Source: Pelagibacteraceae bacterium AG-430-P08
Lineage (GTDB): Bacteria > Pseudomonadota > Alphaproteobacteria > Pelagibacterales > Pelagibacteraceae
Assembly (NCBI GenBank): GCA_003212925.1
Contig: QCOL01000005.1
Coordinates: 1 to 64,000, forward strand
DNA: 64,000 nt
Reading direction: 5' to 3'
Both the position numbers and the translations under genes were made by a program. Positions 39,027 to 49,610 of the stretch are shown here, piece by piece. How positions within the stretch are numbered: position 1 is the first letter of the stretch; every line of letters starts with the position of its first letter. A model generated the notes under the pieces. That model was not told the DNA's origin. It did not search any database and worked only from the letters and a program-made list of their open reading frames with translations.

Positions 39027-39958
39027 TAAAATTTTGAAGCCCTTATTAATCTATCGTTAATAGTTTTGCCGATTCCTATATTTGGGATTTTGTCTACAGC
39101 AATAGATTTGTAATTATCTTTTTTTATCTTTCTCAAAATGGTGTACAGATTTTTTGCAGCTTCTTTTAAATCGCCCTTTTTTGATAAAAAATAATAGTTC
39201 GTTTTGTTAATCTTATTTTTCTTGATTAGTAAAAAAGCCTCATCTTTTTTTATTTTTTTAACATTAAGTCTGATTGGGATTCCAGGTGAATAATGAATTT
39301 TTAATTGGCCAGGAGCTGAAATTTTTGAAGGATTTGTATTTATTGAAATTTTCTTCTTTAATATCTTTTGGATAGTTCCAACTTCTAAACCACCTAATCT
39401 TAAAATTTTTGGTTTTTTTCTTAGATCAATAATTGTAGACTCAACCCCAACCGAAGATCTTCCACCTTCAAGTATATACTTAATTTTTTTTCCAAAATCG
39501 TCTTTTACATCTGAAGAAGTTACTGCACTAACTCTTGAAGATATATTTGCACTAGGTGCTGCGATAGGAAATTTCAAATATTTCAACAGAATTCTTGCTA
39601 CTGGATGTTTTGGAAATCTCACAGCAAGAGTATTTTTTTTATTAGTTGCTACTTTTGAAATTTTTGATTTTTTTTTTTGATTTAAGATAAATGTTATTGG
39701 CCCAGGACAAAATCTTTTGTATAATTTTAAAAAATCAGCGTTTAGATCACAATCATTTTTTAATTTTTTTAAATCATAATAATGAATAATCAGAGGGTTA
39801 TTCACTGGTCTTTTTTTTAATCTAAATATTTTTTTACACGCTGTATCAGAATATGCATTCCCAGCTATTCCATAAACAGTTTCGGTTGGTATGGCAACAC
39901 ACTCTCTTTTATTTAAGAGATTCCTCGCTTTTTTAATATTTGCAAGATTAATTTTCAT
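39026..39958 (-). CDS. tsaC: threonylcarbamoyl-AMP synthase (TsaC/Sua5)
   Basis: This enzyme makes the threonylcarbamoyl-AMP used for the t6A modification at tRNA position 37. The YrdC-like core has VAIPTETVYGIAGNAYSD near 21-38, KRPVNNPLIIH, FPIAAPSANISSRVS and ILEGGRSSVGVESTIIDL. A C-terminal extension of about 100 residues makes this the longer Sua5 type (310 aa). The start is the ATG at 39958, 20 bases from the divergent xseB. Confidence 0.92.
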   Translation of the reverse strand: MKINLANIKKARNLLNKRECVAIPTETVYGIAGNAYSDTACKKIFRLKKRPVNNPLIIHYYDLKKLKNDCDLNADFLKLYKRFCPGPITFILNQKKKSKISKVATNKKNTLAVRFPKHPVARILLKYLKFPIAAPSANISSRVSAVTSSDVKDDFGKKIKYILEGGRSSVGVESTIIDLRKKPKILRLGGLEVGTIQKILKKKISINTNPSKISAPGQLKIHYSPGIPIRLNVKKIKKDEAFLLIKKNKINKTNYYFLSKKGDLKEAAKNLYTILRKIKKDNYKSIAVDKIPNIGIGKTINDRLIRASKF

Positions 39959-39978
39959 GTATTATTTGAGAGTATTAT

Positions 39979-40233
39979 ATGAAAGATAAAAATTTACCAA
40001 ATGATTATAATTCATTATCTCTTGAAGAATTAACCACTGAGGCAAATAAGATGATTGAAGAATTGGAAAATCAAAAGGATTTAGGAAACTCTTTAGACAA
40101 GTATCAAGATTTAATTAAACTCAATAATATAATTGAGAAAAAATTTCAAAAAAATACCAAAGAAATAAATGAGAAAACAAAAGAAAAAATATCCAAGATT
40201 AATAAAAAAAAAAATGCAAAGAAAATTAAATAA
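39979..40233 (+). CDS. xseB: exodeoxyribonuclease VII small subunit
   Basis: The 84-aa protein has the XseB three-helix pattern (NSLSLEELTTEANKMIEELEN, then LDKYQDLIKLNNIIEKKFQ) and a longer Lys-rich C-terminal tail. It would work with XseA, which is not in the window. xseB-ispA-dxs is a widespread bacterial order and supports the call. It overlaps the selected ispA start by 20 bases. Confidence 0.85.
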   Translation: MKDKNLPNDYNSLSLEELTTEANKMIEELENQKDLGNSLDKYQDLIKLNNIIEKKFQKNTKEINEKTKEKISKINKKKNAKKIK

Positions 40234-41086
40234 AATTGCAAAAGATACAAATTTGTTTTTAAGAAGATTTATTGCCAAACAAAAAAAATCAAATTTAATA
40301 GTTGCAATGAAATACGGTCTTTTTTCTGGAGGAAAAAAAATAAGATCCAAAATTTTAATTGATGTTGGGTCTCTATTTAAGTTAGATTATAGAACACTTA
40401 TCGTTATTGGTGCTGCGGTTGAATGTATTCATGCGTATTCATTAATACATGACGATTTACCATGTATGGATGATGACTCTATAAGAAGAGGTAAACCATC
40501 AGCACATGTAAAATTTGGAGAGGCTACTGCAGTTTTAGCTGGAAATTCACTTTTAACAATGGCTTTTGAAATTTTAAGTCATAAAGACTTAAGAATTAGT
40601 GAAAAAATTAAGATTGATTTAATTAATAAAATTTCTGAAAGCTCAGGCCATCTTGGAATAGCAGGAGGTCAATATTTAGATTTAAATTATGAACGTAAGA
40701 AAATTTCTCAAAAAAAAATTGAAGAGATGGAAATTAAAAAAACTGGAAAACTTTTTAGCTTTTGTTGTGCAGCACCATTAATAATTAAGAAAAAAAATAA
40801 AAGTGATATTAAGAAATTTGAAAATATTGGTGCTGATATAGGTTTGTTATTTCAGGTTGCTGATGATTTGATTGATTATAGAGGAAGTTTGCTTGTTGCA
40901 GGAAAAAAAACTGGTAAGGATAAAAAAAAAGGAAAAGCTACCTTAATTAGTTTACTAGGATACAAAAATACTATTAAATATGCTAATAATTTAATCTTAA
41001 GAATAAAAAGTAAATTAAAAAAATATGGATCTAAATCAAGAAATTTGTCAGAAACATTAAATTATATTTTGAATAGAAATAAATGA
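40214..41086 (+). CDS. ispA: farnesyl/geranylgeranyl diphosphate synthase
   Basis: The 290-aa prenyl synthase condenses isopentenyl diphosphate with allylic diphosphates. It has the first Asp-rich motif [19 protein letters not shown] and the second [11 protein letters not shown]. The ATG at 40214 is preferred to the track start at 40169, which adds 15 Lys-rich residues lying inside xseB. It is followed by dxs with a four-base overlap (ATGA), so early and middle isoprenoid steps are co-expressed. Retinal precursors for proteorhodopsin would draw on this pathway. Confidence 0.9.
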   Translation: MQRKLNKIAKDTNLFLRRFIAKQKKSNLIVAMKYGLFSGGKKIRSKILIDVGSLFKLDYRTLIVIGAAVECIHAYSLIHDDLPCMDDDSIRRGKPSAHVKFGEATAVLAGNSLLTMAFEILSHKDLRISEKIKIDLINKISESSGHLGIAGGQYLDLNYERKKISQKKIEEMEIKKTGKLFSFCCAAPLIIKKKNKSDIKKFENIGADIGLLFQVADDLIDYRGSLLVAGKKTGKDKKKGKATLISLLGYKNTIKYANNLILRIKSKLKKYGSKSRNLSETLNYILNRNK

Positions 41087-42996
41087 AAAAAAAATACGAA
41101 CTGTTAGATGAAATAAATTTTCCATCGGATTTAAAAAAATTACCTGAGTCAAAATTACAAAAAGTTGCTGATGAATTAAGAGAGGAAATGATTGATGCTG
41201 TCTCGGTGACCGGTGGTCATCTTGGAGCAAGTCTTGGAGTTGTAGAATTAACTGTGGCTTTACATTATATTTTTAATACACCCAATGATAAGTTAATCTG
41301 GGATGTGGGTCATCAGTGCTATCCACATAAAATTTTAACTGGTAGAAAAGATAGAATAAGAACTCTTAGACAAGGAAATGGTCTTTCTGGTTTTACAAAA
41401 AGATCAGAGAGTGAATACGATCCCTTTGGTGCTGCACACAGCTCAACATCAATCTCATCAGCTTTAGGTATAGCAGAAGCAAACAAACTGTCTAATAAAT
41501 CAGACAATGTAATTGCAGTAATTGGTGACGGGGCAATCAGTGCAGGAATGGCTTATGAAGCTATGAATAATGCTGGTGCTTCAAAAACTAAGATGATCGT
41601 AATTTTAAATGATAATGATATGTCAATCGCTAGACCAGTTGGAGCTATGAGCACTTATTTAGCAAAAATTTTTTCAGGAAAGATTTATTTTAGTCTAAGA
41701 GAGACTATTAAATTAATTATGTCAGCTTTTTCAAAAAGATTTAGTGCTAAGGCTGGTAAAGCAGAGGATTTATTAAGATCAGCTGTGACAGGTGGAACTT
41801 TGTTTAGTTCACTCGGATTTTATTACATTGGCCCAATAGATGGGCATGATTTAAATTCATTAATTCCAATTTTAAAAAATGCTAGAGACTCTAAGCATGA
41901 AGGACCGATTTTAATTCACATTAAATCAAAAAAAGGAAAAGGTTATACTTTTGCAGAGGCAGCAAAGGACAATTATCACGGAGTATCAAAATTTAATGTT
42001 AAAACTGGTGAACAACTTAAGAGTACAAGTAAATTACCATCATATACAAAGGTTTTCGCAAACACCTTAATTCAACATGCTAAAAAGGACAGTAAAATTG
42101 TAGCCATTACAGCTGCAATGCCTGATGGTACTGGTCTTGATATTTTTCGTAAAGAATTTCCAGATAGGACTTTTGATGTTGGGATTGCTGAGCAACATGC
42201 AGTTACATTTGCTGCAGGTTTAGCTACCGAAAACTTTAAACCCTATGCAGCTATTTATTCCACTTTTCTTCAAAGAGCTTATGATCAAGTAGTTCATGAC
42301 GTAGCAATTCAAAGTTTACCGGTTAGATTCGCGATTGATAGAGCGGGACTTGTTGGGGCTGATGGACCAACACATGCTGGAAGTTTTGATACAACATATT
42401 TAACTACTTTACCAAATTTTATTGTTATGGCAGCAAGTGATGAAGCTGAGCTTGTAAGAATGATAAATACCTCAACGGAGATTAATGATAGACCTTGTGC
42501 ATTTAGGTATCCAAGAGGAACAGGATTAGGTTCAATTTTGCCCTCAATAAATGAGAAAATTGAGATAGGGAAATCAAAAATTATCAAAGAGGGAAAAAAA
42601 TTGGCTATCCTTAATTTTGGAGCAAGATTGAATGAAACTTTGAAGGCTGCAGAAAATTTATTAAAAAAAGGTGTGCCGATAACAGTTGTTGATGCAAGGT
42701 TTGCAAAACCTTTAGACGAAAATCTTATTTGGCAATTAGCTACAACTCATGAAGCGATCATGACTATAGAGGAGGGTTCAATTGGTGGTTTTGGATCTCA
42801 TGTGGTAAATTTTTTGACAAAAAAAGGTTTAATGGACTCTAATTTAAAATTTAGATCATTAACGTTACCAGATATTTTTATTGATCAGGATACTCCAGAT
42901 AAAATGTATAAAGTGGCAAATCTTGACTCAGTTTCAATTGAGGAAAAAGTTTTAGATTTACTAAATTCTAATATAGTTTTGAAAAAACAAAATTAA
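41083..42996 (+). CDS. dxs: 1-deoxy-D-xylulose-5-phosphate synthase
   Basis: Dxs condenses pyruvate and glyceraldehyde-3-phosphate in the first MEP pathway step, using thiamine diphosphate. The 637-aa protein has [15 protein letters not shown], the ThDP motif [28 protein letters not shown], and the transketolase-like [18 protein letters not shown] and [18 protein letters not shown]. Its stop overlaps antiparallel with the aroC stop in TTAA, four bases shared. Confidence 0.97.
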   Translation: MKKKYELLDEINFPSDLKKLPESKLQKVADELREEMIDAVSVTGGHLGASLGVVELTVALHYIFNTPNDKLIWDVGHQCYPHKILTGRKDRIRTLRQGNGLSGFTKRSESEYDPFGAAHSSTSISSALGIAEANKLSNKSDNVIAVIGDGAISAGMAYEAMNNAGASKTKMIVILNDNDMSIARPVGAMSTYLAKIFSGKIYFSLRETIKLIMSAFSKRFSAKAGKAEDLLRSAVTGGTLFSSLGFYYIGPIDGHDLNSLIPILKNARDSKHEGPILIHIKSKKGKGYTFAEAAKDNYHGVSKFNVKTGEQLKSTSKLPSYTKVFANTLIQHAKKDSKIVAITAAMPDGTGLDIFRKEFPDRTFDVGIAEQHAVTFAAGLATENFKPYAAIYSTFLQRAYDQVVHDVAIQSLPVRFAIDRAGLVGADGPTHAGSFDTTYLTTLPNFIVMAASDEAELVRMINTSTEINDRPCAFRYPRGTGLGSILPSINEKIEIGKSKIIKEGKKLAILNFGARLNETLKAAENLLKKGVPITVVDARFAKPLDENLIWQLATTHEAIMTIEEGSIGGFGSHVVNFLTKKGLMDSNLKFRSLTLPDIFIDQDTPDKMYKVANLDSVSIEEKVLDLLNSNIVLKKQN

Positions 42997-44075
42997 CTAC
43001 ACTGAGCTTTGTGAAGAAGATAATGATCTAATAAAACACAAGATAACATTGCTTCACCCACAGGTACAGCTCTTATACCCACACATGGATCATGTCTACC
43101 TTTTACTGATATACTTGTATTCTTTCCAAATTTATTGATTGTTTTTCTACTTTTTAAAATTGAAGAAGTTGGCTTTACAGCAAAAGAGACAATTATCTCT
43201 TGACCTGAAGAAATGCCTCCTAGAATCCCTCCAGCGTTATTAGATTTAAATTTTGTTTTTTTTCTATTTTGAGAAATTTCATCTGAATTTTCCTCACCTG
43301 ATAATTGTGCTGAGTTCATACCTGAGCCAATATTAACTCCTTTAACAGCATTTATACTCATCATAGCTGATGCTATGTCAGAGTCTAATTTTGAGTATAT
43401 AGGTGCTCCTAATCCAGCAGGAATACCGTTCGCTCTTACTTCGATTATCGCTCCACATGACGATCCAGCTTTTCTAATACTTAATAAGTATTTTTCCCAA
43501 ATTTTTAACATTGATTTATCTGGGCAAAAAAATGGATTTTTAGAAATTATTTTATCATCCCATTTATTGGTATCACATCCTAATATTCCAAGTTGGGTTA
43601 CAGCTCCAGTGATTTTAAATTTTTTTCCTAATTTATTTTCTAAAACTTTTTTTGCCACAGCACCTGCTGCAACTCTTGCAGCTGTTTCTCTTGCAGATGA
43701 TCTACCACCACCTCTGTAGTCTCTTATTCCATACTTTTTAAAATATGTGAAATCAGCATGTCCTGGTCTAAATTTATCTTTGATATCATTATAATCCTTT
43801 GAACGCATATCCTCATTGTAAATTATCAATGATATTGGTGTCCCAGTCGTTTTTCCCTCAAAAACTCCTGAAAGAATTTGAACCTTGTCACTCTCTTTCC
43901 TTTGAGTAGTAAACTTTGATTGCCCAGGTTTTCGTTTGTTTAATTCTTTTTGAATATCCGCTTCTTTTAATGGTATTAATGGTGGACACCCATCTATTAT
44001 ACACCCTATAGCTGGACCATGGGATTCTCCCCAAGTTGTAAAACGAAAAGACTTTCCAAAAGTATTAAATGACAT
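42993..44075 (-). CDS. aroC: chorismate synthase
   Basis: AroC makes chorismate from EPSP using reduced FMN. The 360-aa protein has [17 protein letters not shown] near 17-33, [53 protein letters not shown] and the C-terminal [19 protein letters not shown]. The length is normal. It is divergent from pdxH across a 33-bp AT-rich gap that must hold both promoters. Confidence 0.97.
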   Translation of the reverse strand: MSFNTFGKSFRFTTWGESHGPAIGCIIDGCPPLIPLKEADIQKELNKRKPGQSKFTTQRKESDKVQILSGVFEGKTTGTPISLIIYNEDMRSKDYNDIKDKFRPGHADFTYFKKYGIRDYRGGGRSSARETAARVAAGAVAKKVLENKLGKKFKITGAVTQLGILGCDTNKWDDKIISKNPFFCPDKSMLKIWEKYLLSIRKAGSSCGAIIEVRANGIPAGLGAPIYSKLDSDIASAMMSINAVKGVNIGSGMNSAQLSGEENSDEISQNRKKTKFKSNNAGGILGGISSGQEIIVSFAVKPTSSILKSRKTINKFGKNTSISVKGRHDPCVGIRAVPVGEAMLSCVLLDHYLLHKAQCS

Positions 44076-44108
44076 TATTTATATTGTATAGATTATTTTG
44101 TTAAAATT

Positions 44109-44735
44109 ATGAATCAAAAAAACTCACTTGGGCTTAATAAATGCTTCTTAGATCTAGATAATCCATTTGAACTATTTCAAAGATGGTTTGACGAGGCTAA
44201 AAAAAAAGAAATTAATGATCCTAATGCTTTAGCACTTGGTACAGCAAATAAAGAGGGTATTCCCTCAGTAAGAATGGTTCTGCTTAAAGGTCATAGTGAA
44301 AAAGGATTTGTTTTTTATACAAATTTAAACAGTCAGAAAGGTAATGAAATTAAAGAAAACCCGAATGCTACAATGTGCTTTCATTGGAAAAGTTTACTAA
44401 GACAAATAAGGATAGTTGGAACATTAAAACAAGTAGATGATCAAACCGCTGATGAGTACTATAACTCAAGAGCATATGATAGCAGAATAGGTGCTTGGGC
44501 CTCAAAACAAAGTAGTATTCTCCAAAATAGAGATGAACTTTTAGATGCTTTAGAGAATTATAAAAAAAAATATAATGACAAAGATAATGTACCTAGACCA
44601 AGCCATTGGTCTGGCTGGAATTTAACACCTTCCACAATTGAATTTTGGTTAGATGGAGATAACAGAATACATGAAAGATTAAAGTATTCTTTAGATAAAA
44701 ATGGTAGTTGGTCAAAAAGTCTTTTAAGTCCCTAA
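44109..44735 (+). CDS. pdxH: pyridoxamine 5'-phosphate oxidase
   Basis: PdxH oxidises PNP or PMP to pyridoxal phosphate with FMN. The 208-aa protein has NALALGTANKEGIPSVRMVLLKG near 40-62, FVFYTNLNSQKGNEIKENP, FHWKSLLRQIRIVG and the C-terminal substrate-binding FWLDGDNRIHERLKY. It converges with ispB, sharing a four-base CTAA in which both stop codons lie. Confidence 0.95.
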   Translation: MNQKNSLGLNKCFLDLDNPFELFQRWFDEAKKKEINDPNALALGTANKEGIPSVRMVLLKGHSEKGFVFYTNLNSQKGNEIKENPNATMCFHWKSLLRQIRIVGTLKQVDDQTADEYYNSRAYDSRIGAWASKQSSILQNRDELLDALENYKKKYNDKDNVPRPSHWSGWNLTPSTIEFWLDGDNRIHERLKYSLDKNGSWSKSLLSP

Positions 44736-45745
44736 AAATCCCTTGACAAACTAAATGAAGTTAAATTTTCAAGAATATTTCTTTCATTACAGTCTTTAAA
44801 TATCGATAATGAGTTTGACGCTAAATTTATGTAATGATTTGCTTTTTGATAACATTCTTTAATAATTTCATATTGTTTGATTAAAGATAATGTATAATTA
44901 AAATCATTTTCATCTCTTCTATCTTTTATAAAAATACCTTTCAGACTTTCCTTTTCTTTAAGATTTGCTTTTTGAAATAATAAGATTATCGGTAGAGTAA
45001 TTTTCCCTTCATAAAAATCTTTGCCAATTTTTTTTCCAAATAACTTTGACTCAGAATTGTAATCTAAAGTATCATCAGCTATTTGAAAAGTTAATCCCAA
45101 ATTCCTTCCATAAAATTCTAAAGCCTCTTTTTCTTTTGATGACACATCTGACAAAATTGCACCAACTTTGGTAGCTGCTGCAAATAATTCAGCAGTTTTC
45201 GCAGAAATTATTCTTAAATAAGTTTCCTCCAACATATCTACTTCTCCTCTGTGTTGTAATTGAAGAACTTCTCCTTGTGCAATCTTAGAGGAAGTTGAAG
45301 ATAATAATTTTAAAACCTCGATATTTCCATCATCTACCATCATTTCAAAACATCTACTAAGTAAATAATCTCCAACTAAAACAGAAGAGTGATTATCCCA
45401 AACTTTGTTTAAAGTTTTTCTCCCCCTTCTAATAGATCCATTATCTATTACATCATCATGCATTAAAGTTGCTGAGTGAATAAGTTCTACACAAGCAGCC
45501 AAATTAATATCTCTAGTTCCTTTTGCATATCCACATAATTTTGCAGAACCTAAAGTTAGTAAGGCTCTTAATCTCTTTCCGCCTGTATCAAGGTGATAGT
45601 TTGTCATTTTCTGAACTAAGTCTACTTTGCTCTCTAATTTAGACTTTATTTTTTCTTCAACTAACATCAATCTATCTTCAACTGAATTTTTAAGTTGAAA
45701 ATACGAATTATTAATTTTGTTTTTTAATTGTATGACACTTCCCAT
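44732..45745 (-). CDS. ispB: octaprenyl (polyprenyl) diphosphate synthase
   Basis: The 337-aa long-chain prenyl synthase provides the ubiquinone side chain. It has VELIHSATLMHDDVIDNGSIRRG with the first DDxxD, LSRCFEMMV, LQLQHRGEVDM and the second motif FQIADDTLDYNSESKLFGKKIGKDFYEGK. The chain length cannot be set from sequence alone. Its location before the sppA-like and glyQS run and its distinct motifs separate it from the ispA-type enzyme at 40.2 kb. Confidence 0.9.
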   Translation of the reverse strand: MGSVIQLKNKINNSYFQLKNSVEDRLMLVEEKIKSKLESKVDLVQKMTNYHLDTGGKRLRALLTLGSAKLCGYAKGTRDINLAACVELIHSATLMHDDVIDNGSIRRGRKTLNKVWDNHSSVLVGDYLLSRCFEMMVDDGNIEVLKLLSSTSSKIAQGEVLQLQHRGEVDMLEETYLRIISAKTAELFAAATKVGAILSDVSSKEKEALEFYGRNLGLTFQIADDTLDYNSESKLFGKKIGKDFYEGKITLPIILLFQKANLKEKESLKGIFIKDRRDENDFNYTLSLIKQYEIIKECYQKANHYINLASNSLSIFKDCNERNILENLTSFSLSRDF

Positions 45746-45790
45746 TAATTGAGCAAATTAGTATAATAGGTTGCTTTTTATACTTATCAA

Positions 45791-45818
45791 TTGACGCACC
45801 TGAATCTTCAATTATAAG
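45791..45818 (+). promoter_or_regulatory. sigma-70-like promoter before the S49 peptidase and glyQS
   Basis: In the 113-bp intergenic region, TTGACG (45791-45796) and TATAAG (45813-45818) are spaced 16 bases apart, close to the sigma-70 consensus. The ATG of the peptidase gene is about 40 bases downstream. The call is by eye only. Confidence 0.5.
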
Positions 45819-45858
45819 GTGTCTTTATATTCATAAAAAAATTCTATAAATATTAAAA

Positions 45859-46665
45859 ATGCTCTCTTTTTTTAAAAAGAAAAAAATTATTCCACATATT
45901 AAGTTAAGTGGAGTTATTGGGAATGTAGGGAAATTTAAACAAGGTATAGATTTTTCTGGCCAAGAGGACATTATTACAAAAGCATTTTCTCTAAAAAAAG
46001 CACTATGTGTTGCTATAACAATAAACTCTCCTGGAGGTTCTCCTGTTCAATCACATTTAATTTACAGCTTAATTAGACAACAGGCAAAAAAAAATAAAAA
46101 AAAAGTAATAGTTTTTGCCGAAGATGTAGCAGCCTCAGGCGGATATCTAATAGCTTGTGCTGGAGATGAAATTTATGCGAACTCAAGTTCAATAATAGGC
46201 TCAATAGGAGTAATCTACTCTTCTTTTGGTTTTACAGAATTGATAAAAAAGATAGGTGTTGAGAGAAGAGTGCATACTGCTGGGAAGAATAAAAGTACAT
46301 TAGACCCATTTCTAGATGAAAAAAAGGAAGACATCGAAAGATTAAAAAATATACAATTAGATCTACATAAAGATTTCATAGAGGTAGTCGAAAAAAGCAG
46401 GTCATCAAAACTTAAAAAATCTGAAGTAGAATTATTTTCAGGTGAATTTTGGTCAGGTAGAAAAGCCAAAGATCTTGGTTTGATAGATGGTATAGGAAAT
46501 GCAAATCAGATATTAAGAGAAAAATTTGGAGAAGATGTTGTTATTAAAAAATTTGAAAAATCAAAAAGCTGGCTTAGTAAAAAATTATCGTCTTCAAATG
46601 ATCATGTTGATCAATTAGCAAACATATTAGAGGAAAAATCAGTTTGGCAAAAATATGGCCTCTAA
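45859..46665 (+). CDS. S49-family serine peptidase (SohB/SppA-like)
   Basis: The 268-aa protein is a single-domain S49 peptidase with [18 protein letters not shown], the catalytic serine in [32 protein letters not shown] and the general-base lysine candidate in [11 protein letters not shown]. It has no obvious signal peptide and only a short basic N terminus, so it is more SohB-like than a full SppA. Family members degrade cleaved signal peptides. It overlaps glyQ by 11 bases, an arrangement I also expect in other alphaproteobacteria. Confidence 0.86.
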   Translation: MLSFFKKKKIIPHIKLSGVIGNVGKFKQGIDFSGQEDIITKAFSLKKALCVAITINSPGGSPVQSHLIYSLIRQQAKKNKKKVIVFAEDVAASGGYLIACAGDEIYANSSSIIGSIGVIYSSFGFTELIKKIGVERRVHTAGKNKSTLDPFLDEKKEDIERLKNIQLDLHKDFIEVVEKSRSSKLKKSEVELFSGEFWSGRKAKDLGLIDGIGNANQILREKFGEDVVIKKFEKSKSWLSKKLSSSNDHVDQLANILEEKSVWQKYGL

Positions 46666-47536
46666 AAAAATTAAAAAAAAACCAAAATTTCAAACTTTCC
46701 AAGATACAATTATAAATCTTCAAAAATTTTGGAGTAAAAATGGATGTGTAATTTTACAACCTTATGATATGGAAGTTGGAGCTGGAACATTTCATCCAGC
46801 TACTACTCTAAGATCTCTTGGACCTAAGCCATGGAAAGCAGCCTATGTTCAACCTTCACGAAGACCTACAGATGGAAGATATGGAGATAATCCAAATAGA
46901 CTTCAGCATTATTATCAATTTCAAGTTATAATAAAACCCTCTCCAATTAATATTAAAAAACTTTATTTAAATAGTTTGTCGGTAATAGGAATTAATCATA
47001 AAGAGCACGATATTAGATTTGTTGAAGATGATTGGGAAAGCCCAACTCTAGGTGCTGCAGGTCTTGGATGGGAAGTTTGGTGTGATGGCATGGAAATATC
47101 TCAATTTACATATTTTCAACAAATGGCAGGTTTTGAATGTAAACCAGTGTCAGTAGAGATAACTTATGGCCTTGAAAGAATTTGTATGTTTACCCAGCAG
47201 AAAAAAAACGTTTATGATTTAGTTTGGAATGATGAAGGTATTGATTACAGGGAAGTTTTTCATCAATCAGAAAAAGAATTTTCAGCTTATAACTTTGAGC
47301 ATGCTAATACAGAAAACTTATTTAAAATATTTGATATGCATGAGAGTGAAGCAAAATCATTAGTTGAAAAAAATATATCTTTACCTGCATACGATCAATG
47401 TTTGAAAGCAAGTCATATATTTAACGTATTAGATGCTCGCGGAGCAATTAGTGTTGCGCAAAGAGCAGAATATATTGGTCGAATAAGAGAAATTACAAAA
47501 CAAGCTGCTACAATTTGGGTACAGTCGCAAACATAG
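46655..47536 (+). CDS. glyQ: glycyl-tRNA synthetase alpha subunit
   Basis: The 293-aa class II synthetase subunit has [37 protein letters not shown] at the N terminus, the motif 2-like [29 protein letters not shown] and [16 protein letters not shown]. It holds the active site for Gly-AMP formation and pairs with the beta subunit encoded one base downstream. The bacterial alpha2beta2 form is confirmed by the adjacent glyS. Confidence 0.97.
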   Translation: MASKKIKKKPKFQTFQDTIINLQKFWSKNGCVILQPYDMEVGAGTFHPATTLRSLGPKPWKAAYVQPSRRPTDGRYGDNPNRLQHYYQFQVIIKPSPINIKKLYLNSLSVIGINHKEHDIRFVEDDWESPTLGAAGLGWEVWCDGMEISQFTYFQQMAGFECKPVSVEITYGLERICMFTQQKKNVYDLVWNDEGIDYREVFHQSEKEFSAYNFEHANTENLFKIFDMHESEAKSLVEKNISLPAYDQCLKASHIFNVLDARGAISVAQRAEYIGRIREITKQAATIWVQSQT

Positions 47537-47537
47537 A

Positions 47538-49610
47538 ATGTCAGAATTTTTTTTAGAGCTATTTAGTGAAGAAATTCCTGCTGGGCTTCAAAAAAATTTA
47601 AGAGAAAAAATTTTTGAAGATTTTAAAAAATTATTTGAGGAAAAATCAATTAGATCAAAAAAAAATTTTTCTTTTTCAACTCCAAATAGATTAGTTCTAG
47701 TTTTTGAAGGCCTAGATAAACAAATTAAGATTAAATCTAAAGAGATTAGGGGCCCTAAAACTAGCGCTCCTGAACAAGCGTTGGAGGGTTTTTTGAGATC
47801 AAACAAAATTAACAAAAAGGATTTATTTAAAAAAAAAACCGAAAAGGATGAATTTTATTTTTACAAAACTGTAGCAACCTCATTAAAAACACATGATTTA
47901 CTCACTGAATTCATTCCAAAAATTTTGAGTAACTATCAATGGAAAAAATCAATGAAATGGGGCGAATTTGATTTAAATTGGGGAAGACCATTAAAATCAA
48001 TTTTATCAATATTTGATAAAAAAATTGTAAGTTTTAAATTTCATCATTTAGCTTCCTCTAATTTGACTTTTTTAGATAAAGATTTTGAGGAAAAAAAAAG
48101 ATCTTTTGAAAATTTTAAGAAATATGAAAAATTTTTTGAAGATAATGGAGTTATTATAAATCAAAATAAAAGATTAAAAATAATCAATAAATCTTTTTTA
48201 AAGATATTAGGAAAAAAAGGATTAAAAATTAATGAAAATCCCAAATTAATGGATGAGGTTGTAAATTTAGTAGATAGCCCAAATGTTTTATTGTGCAAAT
48301 TTGATAAAAAATTTTTATCAGTTCCTAAAGAGATTTTGACCTTAACAATGGAGTCTCACCAGAAATATTTTCCAACATTTAATGACAAAAATGAAATTAC
48401 AAATGAATTTTTAATTGTAACAAATAAAAAAGACAAAAAAGGTCTCATTAAAATAGGTAATGAAAGAGTGGTTGATGCAAGATTAAGTGATGCAGAATTT
48501 TTTTGGAATAAAGATAAAACTCAAAATTTAGTAAAAAAGGTTTCAGAATTAAAATCAATGAATTTTTTTAAAGGGCTTGGATCTTATTTCGACAAAGTTC
48601 AACGAATGAGAAAAATTGGTGGAATGATTTCAGATGAATTTTTAATTAGTAAAGAGAAAGTAGAATTGTTAGCATCAATTTGTAAGACTGATCTTACTTC
48701 TGATCTTGTTGGTGAATTTCCTGAACTTCAGGGACTTATGGGAGGGTACTTTTCTGAATATCAAGGATTTGATAAAGATATTTCATTAGCTATTTCTGAG
48801 CAATATTTACCAATTGGGTTCAATTCAATAGTTCCAAAGAAACCATTCAGTGTCACGTTATCAATTACAGATAAGATTGATACATTAGTTGGTTTTTTTG
48901 GAATTAATGAGAAACCTACAAGTTCAAAGGATCCATTAGCATTGAGGAGAGTTGCTCTAGGTATAATAAGAACCATTATAGAAAATAGAAAGAATTTGAA
49001 AATAAATGATCTTTTGAATTATTCCTCACGCCTTTACGATGACCAGGGATACAATCTTGAAAACAAAGATTTACAAAAAGAATTACAAGATTTTTTAAAA
49101 GATAGGTTTAGATACTATCTTAAAGACAAAGAAATACGTTACGATATAATTGAGGCCACTCTATCATCATTTTCATTAAATAATTTATTTTCGTCTTTTG
49201 AAAAAGCAAAATGTCTTAATAAGGTAATTAACACCCAAATTGGTATAGACATCAATTCAAGTTATAAAAGAGCATCAAACATTTTAGATCATGAGATGAA
49301 AAATAACGAGATTGAAATAAATGATACAACTGATCCTGGTATTTTTAAGAGTGACTTTGAAAAAAACTTATATAAAAAAATTAACGATATTAAAAAATAT
49401 TATTCTACCATAAACAGTGATGAAAATTGTGAAAAATCATTATCAATTTTAGCTGAAACTAAAAAAGAAGTTTTCGAATTTTTTGATAATGTAAAAGTTA
49501 ATGAGGATAATGAAACTTTAAGAAAAAATCGTTTGGAACTTATTAATATGTTATGTAAAACGTTTCAAAATTATATAAATTTTCGATTTTTAAAAGCTCA
49601 TAATGAATAA
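47538..49610 (+). CDS. glyS: glycyl-tRNA synthetase beta subunit
   Basis: The 690-aa subunit binds tRNA-Gly. It starts FFLELFSEEIPAGLQKN, with the typical FSTPNRLVLVFEGL, IRGPK.SAPEQALEGF-like sequence, TLTMESHQKYFPTF, RVVDARLSDAEFFW, CKTDLTSDLVGEFPELQGLMGGYFSE and DPLALRRVALGIIRTI. The C-terminal DALR-like anticodon region is present. It overlaps ppdK by eight bases, so glyQS and ppdK are likely transcribed together. Confidence 0.96.
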   Translation: MSEFFLELFSEEIPAGLQKNLREKIFEDFKKLFEEKSIRSKKNFSFSTPNRLVLVFEGLDKQIKIKSKEIRGPKTSAPEQALEGFLRSNKINKKDLFKKKTEKDEFYFYKTVATSLKTHDLLTEFIPKILSNYQWKKSMKWGEFDLNWGRPLKSILSIFDKKIVSFKFHHLASSNLTFLDKDFEEKKRSFENFKKYEKFFEDNGVIINQNKRLKIINKSFLKILGKKGLKINENPKLMDEVVNLVDSPNVLLCKFDKKFLSVPKEILTLTMESHQKYFPTFNDKNEITNEFLIVTNKKDKKGLIKIGNERVVDARLSDAEFFWNKDKTQNLVKKVSELKSMNFFKGLGSYFDKVQRMRKIGGMISDEFLISKEKVELLASICKTDLTSDLVGEFPELQGLMGGYFSEYQGFDKDISLAISEQYLPIGFNSIVPKKPFSVTLSITDKIDTLVGFFGINEKPTSSKDPLALRRVALGIIRTIIENRKNLKINDLLNYSSRLYDDQGYNLENKDLQKELQDFLKDRFRYYLKDKEIRYDIIEATLSSFSLNNLFSSFEKAKCLNKVINTQIGIDINSSYKRASNILDHEMKNNEIEINDTTDPGIFKSDFEKNLYKKINDIKKYYSTINSDENCEKSLSILAETKKEVFEFFDNVKVNEDNETLRKNRLELINMLCKTFQNYINFRFLKAHNE

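Noticed and set aside
45791-45824. Imperfect hairpin GACGCACCT...AGGTGTC in the ispB to S49 peptidase gap
   Set aside because: It has a bulge and no T run, and it overlaps a better promoter match, so it is not called as a terminator.
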